This document shows positions 1-12,447 of a stretch of DNA of 64,000 nt, one piece after another (position 1 is the stretch's first letter; every line of letters starts with the position of its first letter). The DNA lies in contig NC_065902.1 in NCBI RefSeq assembly GCF_905147045.1, positions 7,075,377 to 7,139,376 on the forward strand, read 5' to 3'. This stretch comes from Nymphalis io. Taxonomy: Eukaryota; Arthropoda; Insecta; Lepidoptera; Nymphalidae. The notes beneath the pieces are model-generated. The model made no database searches and was not told the DNA's origin. It saw only the letters and a program-made list of their open reading frames with translations. The translations under genes and the position numbers were made by a program.

Positions 1-1016
1 ACTTGTTGCAATATTAATATTTTTCTCTTAGAGAATAAATATATCTTTGGAGTAACTATTTCAGTTAAAATGTTATTAAAGTCTGATATAAGATTCAAAG
101 AGACAGTAATTGCGTCTATCGATAAACTGTTCTCTAGTCTCTTTGAAGATCATAAACATTGAATACTCTTTTATATCTCTATTCGGCTGATTGACATGAA
201 AATTTCTCAAGAATTATACCCACACAACAGCCATTCACTCACCCCTTTTGCCGAGTTTATGCCAGATATACAGTATTGTCGAAGTTCGTCGGGAGAAAAT
301 TTCAGATATTAAAGTTGACTGAAAACTTTTCAATGAAGATGTCGCAATTAATTTTCGATAAAATTTAGCTCGTTAACGTTTGAAAATTACAGGCTTCGAA
401 AGAGGCTAATTGAAATGTACAAAAGTTTTTTCATTAAGCACCGACCGATCTACCCAGAGCGTATATCAATAAAACAACCTGGAAAATTATGTTATTTTAA
501 AGTGTATGTAATTTGTCTTAATTAAGAAAGTGTTAAAAACATAATATTATAAAAAATAATCCAGTGATACTATATTACAGTAGCTAAATATAACTCCACC
601 TGATAGCTCCTTAAATTAATTGCTTTATTTCCTCATTGCTTTGAATAATTGTATGAATTAAGTATGTACGAATATAATATTTTATTCTGCAAAATATGTT
701 GTAGCCACTAGACTAACGAGGCAGTTGTGACTTATAATAATTTGTTTTGAATAAGAAAAGATAACTAATCTATTAAAAAAGATAATTACTATGCTATTCA
801 TTTTGATTATCAGTTTTGTGTTTCGATATTGAATATAGAAATTTGATAATTTATAATAACAACCAATACAAACGATAAGAATTTTGCAGAGGTTAAGAAA
901 AATACGAAAAAAAGATCTATTTACGCCATTTATGGGTAACATGGTTACATTAAAATTATTATATAGGTATTATTCCCTTCATAGTTAATGCGCTTTCAAC
1001 AACGGAACTAGATTTG
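1..1016. other. AT-rich anonymous DNA
   Basis: I see no credible gene, RNA or recognisable mobile element here. The open frames are short and in AT-rich low-complexity sequence. Confidence 0.5.
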
Positions 1017-1605
1017 TTACGTCACTCTTGTCCGTAATTTAACAAGCTCAGTTACACTTCATAACAGTGAGTTATTCTGTATAAAGCAACTCGATACTAC
1101 AGGTAGAACTCGATCATGAATAATCATAAAGTGATATGTGACGTCATGACTCAATAATTGAAATGTTAAATGTACATTCTCGTACATCAAAGAAGCGTAT
1201 TGCATACGTCACTAAATTAATTTACGATCGTCACACTTAGATTATACCATTGATTCATGAGAATATAATATTTGGAAAATTTACATATATATAATAAAAT
1301 TAAAATACTTTATTGTGTACCAAATCTTGACAAGTAAAAAGAGGATAAAAATTGCTACATATATAAGTGATACACTACTTGAGTGATAAGACGGCCCCTT
1401 GCTTGCATCATATCACAGGCCGCAATAATGTGTATATAGCATGACTATTCCTAAGCTTTTTTTTCTTTTTTACTTGTATTTGTCTTTTTTTTCCTTGTGA
1501 GTCTGCAATAAAATTATTTAATAATAATAATAATAAGTATCAGTGCCATAATTACGTATAACATATATGTCAGAGATAATAAATTTCAGCGGATATATGA
1601 CGTCA
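1017..1605. promoter_or_regulatory. Cluster of CRE/AP-1-like sites
   Basis: Two perfect TGACGTCA octamers lie at 1139-1146 and 1598-1605. The first is followed directly by an AP-1 heptamer TGACTCA at 1147-1153. Near-matches TTACGTCA (1017-1024) and TACGTCA (1205-1211) lie nearby. These are the binding motifs of CREB/ATF and AP-1 bZIP factors. Two perfect CRE palindromes in under 500 bp of AT-rich DNA are unlikely by chance, so an enhancer is possible. No promoter or transcript can be seen, so the function is inference. Confidence 0.3.
1381..1543 (+). mobile_element. LINE 3'-end fragment with (AAT)n tail
   Basis: The segment begins GTGATAAGACGG, runs through T-rich stretches, has AATAAA near 1509 and ends in an AAT trinucleotide run. 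This layout is typical of the 3' UTR and tail of lepidopteran non-LTR retrotransposons. A short related piece (GTGATAAGTCGGCTT) recurs near 10163. No coding part is attached. The element name cannot be given from the sequence alone. Confidence 0.4.
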
Positions 1606-2272
1606 CTTATTAGAATAGCAACACCACACAACGTGATGTATGTCATATAGGTTGGTCGGTTGTCACACGTCAAGTTGTGAAAAATATAAAACGGGTGCCT
1701 ATTTTATTATGTATATATTTAATAGAATCGACATGTTGGACGACAATGGCGGCCATTTAAACGGCAATCCATTTGAATCCGCGACTTATGCATTAACAAA
1801 AATATATGTGTATATAAACATACATGCTTAAACATATATGTAATTAATTTTTATAACAACGTGGTGTTATGTGCTCCAATTCTTTTCAAAAAGGAAAAAA
1901 GTCTTACAGGCCGTTGTATTTACTATTTGCTCAAAAACTATTTCAAATATATTATATACTTATTATTGTTAATTTTATAGATAATACGAGCTTTTGTCTA
2001 CAATCCTGTAATATTGATATTGCATTAATAGCGTTTCTCCCTCAGTTATTTATTCTAAGCCGGATTGAATAGTATAATGTAACAAAGACACAATCAAACG
2101 CGCTCAATTCACATTAAATATAGTTACTGTGAAATGGTATAGAAATTTCCATATCAAACATAAATGCCTTAAAGGTACATATCTGAACAATTAGTACCTC
2201 CTTCCATACCATTGGATGTGTACCACAGTGGTTGTATTCAGAAACATCCAACCCACAATCATGTTTTACGCG
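1606..2272. other. Anonymous DNA
   Basis: No supported gene. The 66-codon minus-strand open frame at 2114-2314 runs into the hairpin at 2273-2324 and resembles no family I know. Confidence 0.45.
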
Positions 2273-2324
2273 GTACCTAATAATGATTTCAGAGGAAGGT
2301 TCCTCTGAAAACATTATTAGGTAC
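2273..2324. repeat. 52-bp near-perfect hairpin
   Basis: Arms 2273-2297 and 2300-2324 are reverse complements over 25 bp with a single mismatch, separated by two bases (GG). The outer ends read GTACCTAATAATG and CATTATTAGGTAC. It could be the relic of a foldback element or MITE, or a target of local inversion. I see no target site duplication. Confidence 0.85.
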
Positions 2325-2564
2325 GGTACGCATTGTACAAATTGAATAGAGTAATATCATATGTAGTTTCGAAGCTATAAATGATTCACGTTATTCATAC
2401 ACGTAATATATATATGTTTCGTATAAAACAAATTTTCTTAACCAGACAATCTCTGATTATATAGATGATGTGTTAGTATTTGTTGATTTTCGGACAAGAT
2501 AAATAATTCTTATTGTATTTTATTGACATACCTTTAGATAATTTAATCAGTGAAAAATAATAGC

Positions 2565-2625
2565 AACTAAGTTTCCTATCAGTTCTTCTTAGTAGAATCT
2601 ACATTCCGAAATTCATAGTCTTGTA
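2565..2625 (+). repeat. Dispersed retroposon 3' fragment
   Basis: The stretch containing CTAAGTTTCCTATCAGTTC and TAGAATCTACATTCCGAA resembles the sequence at 41877-41925 (CTAAGTTTCTTGCTGACTAGAATCCACACTCCGA), so this is a dispersed repeat. From general familiarity it looks like the 3' UTR of a common lepidopteran non-LTR element. The class is inferred. Confidence 0.4.
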
Positions 2626-3228
2626 AAATGACAATACAAAATTTAAAGCTTAAAATAAGTAGTAAAGCTTTTAATTAAGTAAATTTTGGTTTACTTTGAC
2701 AGTAAAAGTCTTGGATATTATATTTTAATATAGTATTTAATAAAACCATGAGACTGTGCGATTAATAAACCAAAATCTTAATCAAATGTCGTTCTATACG
2801 GTTCGTAATCAAAATAGAAAACATATCACTTTTACATATTACTGACATTTATTGTGATAAAATCGAACATTGAACTGCGACTATAGAAGTAAGAAAAAAT
2901 ACGGAATAATTAAATACCCATCAATAAAATTGATAAAAGTGACTCCAATAATAATTGACTAACGTTATATTTACAAGGTTAGTCAATTATTCACTTGGAT
3001 GGGTTAAAAAGTTTCAATGAAATCAACTATTCCATCTATACATCGTTTCGGGCGGGACATTAGTGAACGATCATTCTTTCTTCGCACTTACCGGTCCCGA
3101 GCAAGTATATAGCTATGTTCGTTCACATTGTTAAATCGTATTATGATATTTTTAATACATTTATAAAAATATGGTGGTAAATTAAGTTAACATAAAATTG
3201 ATAATTACTTTATCTAAATCTCTCTCTT
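2626..3228. other. Anonymous DNA containing an inverted repeat
   Basis: No gene seen. The only structure is the inverted repeat at 2950-2991, listed separately. Confidence 0.45.
2950..2991. repeat. 14-bp perfect inverted repeat
   Basis: AATAATTGACTAAC (2950-2963) and its exact reverse complement GTTAGTCAATTATT (2978-2991) flank a 14-nt spacer. The hairpin is short and isolated, with no sign of a rho-type or other bacterial terminator context in this eukaryotic DNA. Confidence 0.85.
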
Positions 3229-3500
3229 GACGACCCAGTTGGCGCCAGTGTTTGGTGGATGTTTGCCTTTCACGCTGAAGGTTGTGGGTTCGATTCCCAC
3301 CCGGGGCAGATATTTGTGTGCATGAACATGTCTGTTTGTCCTGAGGTTAGGTGTATATAAATACATACTTTACAAAAGAAAAATAGAATATGTAGTATCA
3401 GTTGTCTGGTTTCCATAGTACAAGCTCTGTGCAAGCTTAATTTGGGATCAGATGGTCGTGTGTGAAAAATGTCCCAGGGTATTATTATTATAAATAAATA
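3229..3500 (+). mobile_element. SINE family C, tRNA-derived
   Basis: The head (about 3229-3310) has an A-box-like TTGGCGCCAGTGTTTGGTGG and a B box GGTTCGATTCC, with the anticodon-type loop CTTTCAC, which in a tRNA would read TTC (Glu). The body contains ATGTCTGTTTGTCC and GGGATCAGATGG, and the tail is (ATT)n plus AATAAATA. Copies at 11403-11657 and 30306-30559 are similar over most of their length, which defines the family. Degenerate arms show that this is not a functional tRNA gene. Confidence 0.8.
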
Positions 3501-4427
3501 TTTTTATTATTTCATATACGGTAACAATTTGACAAATTAAAAATAAAGATGTTTGTTTTTAGTTGAAATTTTTAAGAAAAGTTTATATTGTGGGTTCAGC
3601 ATTCTACGATTATTGGATGCCTAGACAGACATCTTTTCTTATTATGAAGTTGAGGTACATATATGACAGATATGATTGGCTTTTAAATATAATGCATTTT
3701 TTATCAAGATCAACATACCGGGAAAATTCAAGTAAGCATATTTAATTATAATTAATTGATTTCCAATTGTAATTGTATTGAAGTCCATCTTCTTCTTTAT
3801 TTTTTTTTTAAACTTCGAATTCAACCTAGATTTTAAGAGTTTTGAAAAGTCTAAGTGTCATTAATTCCTAATTTGATGGGACATCAGTTTTGTACTTGGA
3901 GGCAAAGTAGCTCGTACTAATTTTTTCGTTTTGTAATTTTTTTAATTGAATCTGTGTTTTCCATATCATTGTCGGCCGTGTACCGTAGTTCTATCAAAGC
4001 TTGATAGGAAAAGATAACAAGTTGGGGCATACTTAATACGATAAGTCAATATAAGATAAATATGATATAAAAGCTGATATACTAATATATATTCCATGTT
4101 CTGAATATATAAGAACATATAATTAATATTCACCTAAATTATTATTCACCTAAAGACAACAATCCACAACATTTGAAAACAACATTCAAAATTTGGTTGA
4201 GCTTAAATATCTACAAGACACAACAACAAGATCATTTTAAAGCTGCCTTAGATTTGAAAACCCTGTAAATATATTATATACTTTTAAATGCACTCGAACG
4301 AACAACTTAAGTCGGTATCTTATAATGGAGACACGTCTTTAAGGAAACGATCCGAGAGAAGATGTAGAAATTTTTAACAGAGAAAGATCTGTATCAGGCG
4401 TTTAATAAAAACGAATAAGTGTTTATA
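3501..4427. other. Anonymous AT-rich DNA
   Basis: No supported gene or repeat found. Confidence 0.45.
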
Positions 4428-4687
4428 TCATTATTTTTTTAAATGGTAGGCAAATAGGCAAATGTGTCATATAATGATTAGTGCTCACCATCGCGCATAG
4501 ACATTTTTTACTATTAGAAAAATTAACCATCCCTTACATCGTGCGCTAACAAATTGGGAGCTAAGATTCAATGTCCCTCACTCACCCTTTAATCTGGAAC
4601 AGAACAATTCTAAGTATTGCCGTTTGGCTGTAGAATATATAATGAGTATGGTGCGCTGATAAGCTTGCACAAAGCCGTACCACCGTT
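4428..4687 (-). mobile_element. SINE family B, old degenerate copy
   Basis: The order of blocks matches family B read on the minus strand: T-run near 4431, the GCTCACCATCGCGCATAGACAT block, CTAAGATTCAATGTCCCTC, CACTCACCCTTTAATCTGGA, GCTTGCACAAAGCCGTACCACC. Many substitutions and small indels mark it as old. Its tail lies at the left. Confidence 0.7.
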
Positions 4688-5171
4688 AAATAATCATAAT
4701 ATTGATTTTCCGTGCTTATTTTAGTTGGTCAAATAAGCCAGTACAGCATACTTTATATCGATGCCTTAGTAATTTCTCCAATAACAATTGGCACGGACAA
4801 AGAATTGCTTATATTTCTAATATAATGTATTCGTTGCTAAATTTTATATTGATACCACGCTTGTATATTATACATTAATCGTCTTTTGCGGTGTGAATGG
4901 ACGATTACATCTAAAGAAATCTAAAATAAAAATGGGCAATAAACGAACAACTGAAAATAATGGAAAGAGTAATACCATTTGAAAATAAAAAAATATAAAA
5001 TATAAAACCACTTTGATCTAGGTAGATCTTATATAATAGCAAAAATATAATGTCTCTCTCATTAACGATTATGAAGTATTTCGAACGCAATCAGCCTTTG
5101 GCAACTAATATCAATTCAAATCTCAAGCCCATTGTTATTATCTATCTATAATTTGTCTTTAATTATCTACA

Positions 5172-5427
5172 GTACAATGACAGCCTGTGAATGTCCCACT
5201 GCTGGGCTAAGGCCTCCTCTCCTTTTTGAGAAGAAGGTTTGGATCTTATTCCACCATGCTGCTCCAATGCCTGTTTATGGAATACACATATGGAAGAATT
5301 TCAGTGAAATTACACATATGCAGGTTTTCTCACGATGTTTTTCTTCACCGTCAAGCACAAGATAAATTATAAGTATAAATTAAGCACGATCATCGATTGA
5401 CGCCAACCACTGGACTATCTCATCTAA
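5172..5427 (-). mobile_element. SINE family A (Metulj-like), degenerate
   Basis: The 3' end (ACAGCCTGTGAATGTCCCAC on the plus strand) lies at the left and the pseudo-tRNA head at the right, ending near CCACTGGACTATCTCATC. The middle block has the family's CATGCAGGTTTTCTCACGATG-type core. The head has lost its intact B box, so this copy is old. Confidence 0.8.
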
Positions 5428-7921
5428 TTAACTTAAAGTAAATAATATTATTGCTGTTTGACGATATAAACACTATCTAGTTGATTCCCAGAGAAACTAT
5501 TACATAATCATATCTTAAATGAAAAATCACTTAGGCTCTCAATTCTTAAATTAAAATAATTTTAATTATGTTTTTAATAAAATATGCGAAAATGGGATAT
5601 TTCAAGTTTCATAAAACTATGTTATTGAAAAAGCTAAAGCACTTGGTACAGAAAGTCGATCGGCGATTCCTATAAAGGCAGCTTAAGATATTGCGGCTAT
5701 CGAGCCCTTTGAGACTTCCTTCTGGCGGAAATTTAATTTAATCGCATTTTCTTCTTTGCTAAACGACCGTCTATGCTCTGGTATTCGTTTCCGAACGGAC
5801 TTTCTTTTAAACTGCAAGCTATTAGATGAATCTCGACATACATTATGTATAACACAGTCGACGCAAAATCATTGAACGTTTTCTCATTCAATCATTTTTG
5901 TTAAATATTAAAAAAAGCTTTTTAAATAAAATGTCAAGAGCGTCTTTACTTATTTACTATTGAGAATAATAACTCTTAAGTATTTTCTTACATTTTCAAG
6001 GCAAATACAAGTTGAACAAAATAATTTTTATTACTTTGAATGGCTTTAGTTTTCTCTTGAACAAAATAAATAATATATAATTTATGTAATGAAGTTTTTA
6101 CAAGCAGATTTTAACCGTTTTTTTAATTAAGAAAAAAAAAATGAAGATTCTACCGAGAATAAGCAAGAAACTTACTACTCTTACTCTTTTATAAGTATTA
6201 TAATTGAAACATACCATACCAATTTGCTTATTTATTTACATTATTTATATTTTTCTTCGATTGGATTATGACTAGATAAAATTAATGTAGTATTTTTTCT
6301 TATTCCTCTATAAAATAAACTATTCTGACAAATTAATATTATCGAAGAACAAACGTTTATATAAGATAATTATCTTAAATGTAAATATTGTAATAATTAA
6401 ATACCTACATGTTAAAAGAAATACGCTTAAAAAATTAATATGCTTACAAAACATTAGTATGATAATATTATTATAAAACCTTAAAAATCTATTTTTTTAT
6501 GGATTTGACAAAATAAATTTAAAAACAATTAAATGATTAATATCAAACGGGGTAAAAACTACCAAATAGAAAATACGTCAGAAATAGTTTTGCAAACAGA
6601 AATCGGAGCAAAAGAAGGCCTCAAGTAATTATCGTAAAAGGGAACGTTGGAACGTTGCCTCTCCATTATTATACCTATTGTAGGCCATCACAGGTCAAAT
6701 GCTACTATATAGATTAAGGAATTGAATTATCTAACTATAGTTATCAGACGATCATGTCATTATACTTGTGGAAACTCGTAATAGATATTGACCGGTAATG
6801 ACTTTGTCGCTGGACGGGAAATGACTTTGGCAACCGGAATGACCTCTTTAACATGCCCCGAGCCTAATAAACACTATTTCGTTGGAATGTGATACAATTA
6901 TTTGAAGAATTAATGTGAATATATTATACAGTTAATCGTGAACATTCATTTATTTGCTTAATTTCATTTTCATTACACGGTTTTGATTATTATATTAAAA
7001 ATTTAAATTACACTATCGTATACATTTTTATTTAGATTGATTTATTATTGAATGAACTAAAAAGCTAAGTTATGTAGTAATATATGTATAATACTTTTTT
7101 GTTATTTATTAAATATTTTGTTTTTGACTGCGTCGTACTTCTAAAGTCAATAAAAATCTGTATCTGTTTTTTATGCTTTTTCTTATCACGTTGAGTGAAG
7201 CCATTATTCCACTGGACGATAGGAGTAATAAATCATGAATGCAAGCATTATCACTGGAAGTTAACAAAAGTTCTGCCATAAATTCCACTGAATAAATATA
7301 ATTTACATTCGAGTCGGAAACGTTTGCACTGACACCGGACAGATTAAAAGCTCTTAAATAGCTACTCCGGCCAAGTTATCGGTAAGCCAACTGCAGCAAA
7401 ACTTACTCTGTTTCTTGCGAAACATAATAAATCTTTCGTGCTGTCATTGATATTTAGCCGCGCTGTAAGCCGCAGCAGTACGAAGTTTTAACGTGACATG
7501 CCAACACGTTTTTGTGGCCTCAAATCAGTAGGAAAACGAATGAATTATATACAAATACATATATTATGTTGCTCTCTATATAATGTTTATAATATATTAA
7601 TATATATTATCAATGTAATAAATGTGTTCTGTTAAGACCGTCTTTCGTTGACAAAGAGAAAGTACTACTACGAAAAAGATGAATTTTCGACATTGTTAAA
7701 TAAAAATATTTCTATCGATAGCATTAAATATGTTACTTTTATCGTTACAGTTAAGTATACCTTCTGTATTGTAATCAGTTTAATGTGCGATTAGACCGTA
7801 ATATCGTCATTTCCTAGAACGAATATGATTAAGCCATAATTTACAATAATAATCATTTCCGCGAATTTGATATGGTATGAAATTATTAACATTATACACA
7901 ATTTATAAATATTACCCAAAC
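5428..7921. other. Anonymous AT-rich DNA
   Basis: About 2.5 kb without a gene, RNA or repeat family I can recognise. Slightly less AT-rich patches near 5650-5800 and 7320-7510 carry no long frame. Confidence 0.45.
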
Positions 7922-7985
7922 ATAGTAACAGCCTGTAATTATCCCATTGTTGGACTATGGACTATTCTTTTAAGAGAAGGCCACA
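7922..7985 (-). mobile_element. SINE family A 3' fragment
   Basis: Matches only the 3' end of family A in reverse orientation (AGTAACAGCCTGTAATTATC onward, then AAGAGAAGG). The rest of the element is absent. It is diverged. Confidence 0.55.
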
Positions 7986-8131
7986 ACACTACGATTCACG
8001 TTATGATTAACGTGTTATAGCCACTGGAATAAAAATACTAATCATACTGTTTATATTATGATAAATATTCTACTTCTATGTTTAGTTTTGAAAAATTATA
8101 TATAAATAAATATAAGTTTTACGATTACGAT

Positions 8132-8426
8132 GATTTTTTTTTTTTATAGAATTGGAAGGCGGACGAGCATATGGGCCACCTGATGGTAAGTGGTCACCAA
8201 CGCTCTTAGACATTAGCATTGTAAGAAATGTCAACCATCGCTTACATATCCAATGCGCCACCAACCTTGGGAACTAAGATTTTATGTCCCTTGTGCCTGT
8301 AATTACACTGGCTCACTCACCCTTCAAACCGGAACACAACAATACCAAGTATTGCTGTTTTGCGGTAGAATATCTGATGAGTGGGTGGTACCTACCCAGA
8401 CGAGCTTGCACAAAGCCCAACCACCA
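8132..8426 (-). mobile_element. SINE family B, near-complete, with target site duplication
   Basis: This is a good copy with its A-rich tail at the left (T-run 8133-8147 on the plus strand) and its head at the right. GATTACGAT occurs at 8123-8131 and again at 8427-8435, a 9-bp target site duplication. Near the tail lies the stem-loop CCACCTGATGGTAAGTGGT (8176-8194 on the plus strand), shared with the LINE at 49274 and 55021. I see no tRNA A/B boxes, so it may be a LINE-derived rather than tRNA-derived non-autonomous retroposon. A 96-codon open frame at 8253-8543 is a chance frame across it; similar frames recur in other copies. Confidence 0.85.
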
Positions 8427-8435
8427 GATTACGAT

Positions 8436-9198
8436 TATTTTATACAACTAGTTCCATGTATTGATATTAGTTCCCAATACATGATATGGCAGCTTCCCTT
8501 GTTTTCTTGGTATTGTGATAACTCTGAAAAATTATTGGCGTAGATACTACTGCAATAGTTTTATGTGTTAGTATAAGTGAGTTATTTTTTCTCTTAAATC
8601 CTTTTATTTCAATTAAATTAAAAAAAAACTTAACAATTAAACTCAAAAAAAATTATAATATCTTAACGATTAAACTCAAGTACCACTACCAACTACCAAA
8701 AGTACCAGCAAGCAACCGTTAATGTAACTTTTCTGAAAACAATACCTTTCTGATCAATTGTGTTGAATTCAAATTTAAGATTGAATATTTTGAAACCAAA
8801 AATTAATAAGAATTGTTAGGGCGATGCGAGCTTATATAAGTTAGTTATAAATATACGAGCTTGCATAAAAGAGAAAAAAACAGACACAAGAAAATAAAAC
8901 TAAATGTAAAAACAAAAGAATTATTCAAGAAATCTGTAAATACTACACTGCATTACGAGTCATTTATGAAAGAATGTGTGTGAAGACCATATAATGATAT
9001 TCATATTATTAGCTGGAATAAATATTTATTATGAGGTAAAAGAGGAAACTCCGCAAGGATATCCAATATTGTTTTCTATTTCAACATTATTATTATCGTT
9101 ATTACAAACACAGTCGCAGACTATGACATATTATATTAAGTTGCAAGTAATAGATAATAAATTAGTCATCGTTGTCTAGGAAGAACGCTATGAAGCTG
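8436..9198. other. Anonymous AT-rich DNA
   Basis: No supported gene. The short frame at 8976-9179 has low-complexity, AT-driven codons. Confidence 0.45.
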
Positions 9199-9456
9199 TT
9201 TTTTTTTGTTATAGGGAGGCGGACGTAGTAAGTAGTCACCACCGTCCATAGACATTGGTGATTTAAGAAATATTACCCATTACATCACCAATGCGCCACC
9301 AACCGTGGAAACTAAGAATTTATATCTCTTGTGCTTGTTTAAGTGAGACAGAATACTGTCTCACTCACTCTTCAAACAGAAACGTTGTTTAGTGGTAGAA
9401 TATCTGATGAGTGGATAGTACCTACCCAGAGGGGCTTGCACCAAACCATACCACTT
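9199..9456 (-). mobile_element. SINE family B, degenerate copy
   Basis: Same orientation as the copy at 8132 but more diverged. It has a T-run at 9199-9207, then GGAGGCGGACG, ATGCGCCACCAACCGTGG, and an end block ATCTGATGAGTGGATAGTAC. The region matching the stem-loop is deleted, so the copy has lost its presumed tail signal. Confidence 0.75.
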
Positions 9457-11402
9457 AGTACATAAACTTATACGGAATCAACTAAAACTTCATAAATTAT
9501 TAAGAGCCAATTAATTAACCGTGGGAAAGTTTTTACTGTGGACACTATTGGAATTATAAACTCGGTCATAAAGTGTTCCTTCGTACTCATTAGTATTAAA
9601 ATATTCTCCTGCCTTGGCAGTCAGGCTTCACCTGGTTGTAATAGTCTACAGAGTCATTTCTCTTGTTTATTAAAGCCCTCACTGTCCCCCGTTTGTTTTA
9701 GAAGAGAACTTTATTTCTTAATACTTGTAATTAATTTCGTTATGGAACTGAGGTTCGGTTTAAGATTGCTTCGTAACTACGCGCTTACCAGTCCTTTGTT
9801 TGTTTTATTTTAATTATTTTACAAAATATCTAGAAATAATTTAATTGATAATGGTTATTACCATTTCTAAAGAAATAATATTATCTTGATTTATTTATTA
9901 TTATAGTTTATTTATTTCATTAATGCATTTGCAGCTGTTCCTGTTTAAATTAAGCTTATCTTTCCAAATTCCGACTGTGACTAAAGTGAAAGATAGGCTT
10001 AGAATGGAGAAAAAATATTGCTACGAAAAAGATGCAGGTGGCATAACTATAATATTAAAAAAATGTGCATGTATATAAACAAACACACTCATGCATGGCA
10101 TGTATAAATTCAAAAATATATTTAAAAAAAATATAATGACTATTAATAATAACATAAATAAGTGATAAGTCGGCTTTGCTTACATATTAGAAAGATCATT
10201 CTACTACATGATTACACTGAAAGTTGACTTGATAAAAAATCAAATCATGATGCTTCTTGCACTGCCACCCAACACTGGTAAGACTAAAATGTACCTACGA
10301 AATATAAAACTTAAAGTAATTACACATTCATTTCAAGATATTTAAACTTGTTGCCTTAAGTTAAGATCAACGTATTCTATCCACATTATTTTTATACACA
10401 ATTAAAAAAATTGGATTCCCGATCAATGATCCTATATTATGTAGTCTCGGTAAAAGAAACTCCAAAACCACCCTTAAATTAATTGAAATGAAGACGATGC
10501 GGATTGTATTAATTAAATACTTGATTTTAGTCTTCAATGGCCACAGTAAGTGCCTTTTTAATTAAAGTTACTCAGACTGAATAAATAATACTGTTCGTTT
10601 CTTAAAAACTTTCAATGAAATCCTTTAACATTACTTTTATTGGACGTAACCTGAAATACCTTGCATTAATTCATGGATATTTTATACTGAAAGACATGAA
10701 AGCATCTACTTATGAAGGCATTGCTTTTCTCAAGGAATTCTTGTAAGTCATTAAGTATTGAAATTCTCAGTAGAATATAAAGATGAAGCCACGAAGGTTC
10801 AACGAATAGAACACGTCTATTTCACCGATGATTCCGGTTTCTAATCACAACAAGAACTATTAAAATTTTCTTCAAACCGAATGTTTAATGATATATTTGA
10901 CTGTTTGGAATATTAGCTATAGCTAGATAGCTAGCTTATATGGCAGATTATAGTTTATATGATTATAGATTTTCCGTCGAAAAATTCTTAATAGCAACGC
11001 ATAATTATTAACGCTAATTAAATAAAAAGGCATCAGCGGTAATCCAAAGAAATGGTTAAAAGTTTATATTTATAATACAGGTGTAAATATGGTATTTAAA
11101 AAGCAGTTAATTCCGTTACTAAATAATTCCGTTAAGAATCGTATTGTATGAGAAGTAATCTACAAGGGGCAATTTTTTATAATAGAGCACAGTGGGACTA
11201 TCGAGTAATGATAAGAAAGGAACTGTTCTAACTAATAAAGCGATAGATAACAATACGTAGTATCGAGGTCGGCTTGATTTGTGGTTTATCGAAGACAAGT
11301 ACAGAAAGTTGACCTCGTTATATAATACCTACAATACTGTGATAGTACAAAATATATGTATAGCAATATGTATAGTTAGTAAATTGTAATACAATAACAA
11401 AA
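9457..11402. other. Anonymous DNA with one small LINE-tail relic
   Basis: No gene supported. AAGTGATAAGTCGGCTTTGC near 10160-10180 resembles the start of the LINE tail at 1381. The 91-codon frame at 9538-9813 does not start with ATG and shows no known domain. Confidence 0.4.
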
Positions 11403-11657
11403 ATAATATCCTAGGACATTATTCACACACGGCCATCTGATCCCAAACTAAGCAGAGCTTGTACTATTGAAACCAGACAACTGATATACTACATATACTA
11501 CTTTTCGTTTGTAAATACATACTTATATAGATAATTACACCCAGACCCAGGACAAACAGACATGTTCATGCACATAAATTTTTGTCCTGGGTGGGAATCG
11601 AACCCACAACCTTAGGCGTGAAAGGCAAGTATCTACCAACCACGCCAACCGGCCCGT
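11403..11657 (-). mobile_element. SINE family C
   Basis: Reverse-oriented copy. The tail with AATAATATCC is at the left and the pseudo-tRNA head at the right, with B box GGTTCGATTCC on the minus strand (GGAATCGAACC on the plus strand near 11593) and loop CTTTCAC. Good similarity to 3229-3500 and 30306-30559. Confidence 0.85.
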
Positions 11658-11814
11658 CAATATATGTATAGGAACGTAATTTTTTTTTATAGAAACTGTA
11701 ATGTCTCAGTTCTGATAAGTTTATTTTCGGAAGTGAAACAGATTTTTGATAAACAAGAACCAGTGTTGAATACCAAACTATTTTAGATGAATATATTATT
11801 GGAGATATTTTATA

Positions 11815-11882
11815 CAGTAACAGCCTGTGAATGTCCCACTGCTGGGCTAAGGCCACCTTTCCTTTTTTGAGGAGAAGGTTAT
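11815..11882 (-). mobile_element. SINE family A 3' fragment
   Basis: Only the last 65-70 bp of family A are present, reverse orientation, from AGTAACAGCCTGTGAATGTC to GAGGAGAAGGTTAT. It breaks off abruptly into (TA)-rich DNA. Confidence 0.75.
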
Positions 11883-12141
11883 TATATATATAGTATGTAT
11901 ATTCAGTCTTGACTGACAAAACAAACAGAGCTTAAATTACAAAACAGATATTTTAAATTTTAGAAAAAGGTTTTTTTTCGCATTTTAGAAATTATTTGAC
12001 TTTAAGAGGAGTGCTCACTTACTCTAGTCTTCAACATTGATACGACCCCCTCAAAGTCTCATTGTGTTAAGCATACTTAACATAGATTTAAAATACGAGT
12101 TCATTGAAAGGAATCGCGACATAACTGGGTGCTAATATATC

Positions 12142-12440
12142 GTCACAGTAACAGCCTGTGAATGTCCCACTGCTGGGCTAAGGCCTCCTCTCTCATTTTG
12201 AGGAGAAGGTTTTGGAGCTTATTCCACCACGCCGCTCCAATGCGGGTTGAGAATGAGAGGAGAATTTCAGTGAAATTAGACACATGCAGGTTTCCTCACG
12301 ATGTTTTCCTTCACCGTAAAGCACGAGATGAATTATAAACCCAAATTAAGCGCATGAAAATTCAGTGGTGCTTGCCCGGGTTTGAACCCATGATTATCGG
12401 TTAAGATTCACGCGCTCTTACCACTGGGCCATCTCGGCTT
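12142..12440 (-). mobile_element. SINE family A (Metulj-like), full length
   Basis: Complete copy on the minus strand. The head begins GCCGAGATGGCCCAGTGG (A-box region) and carries a B box GGTTCAAACCC, then the CACCACTGAATTTTCATG block, the AAAACATCGTGAGGAAACC core, and an end GGCTGTTACTG. ATATATC at 12135-12141 and 12441-12447 is a plausible 7-bp target site duplication. Confidence 0.9.
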
Positions 12441-12447
12441 ATATATC

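Noticed and set aside
8253..8543. 96-codon frame, with similar frames at 19998-20225 and 30584-30847
   Set aside because: The similarity between them comes from the shared SINE family B sequence. Each runs on into unrelated flanking DNA and there is no sign of coding selection.
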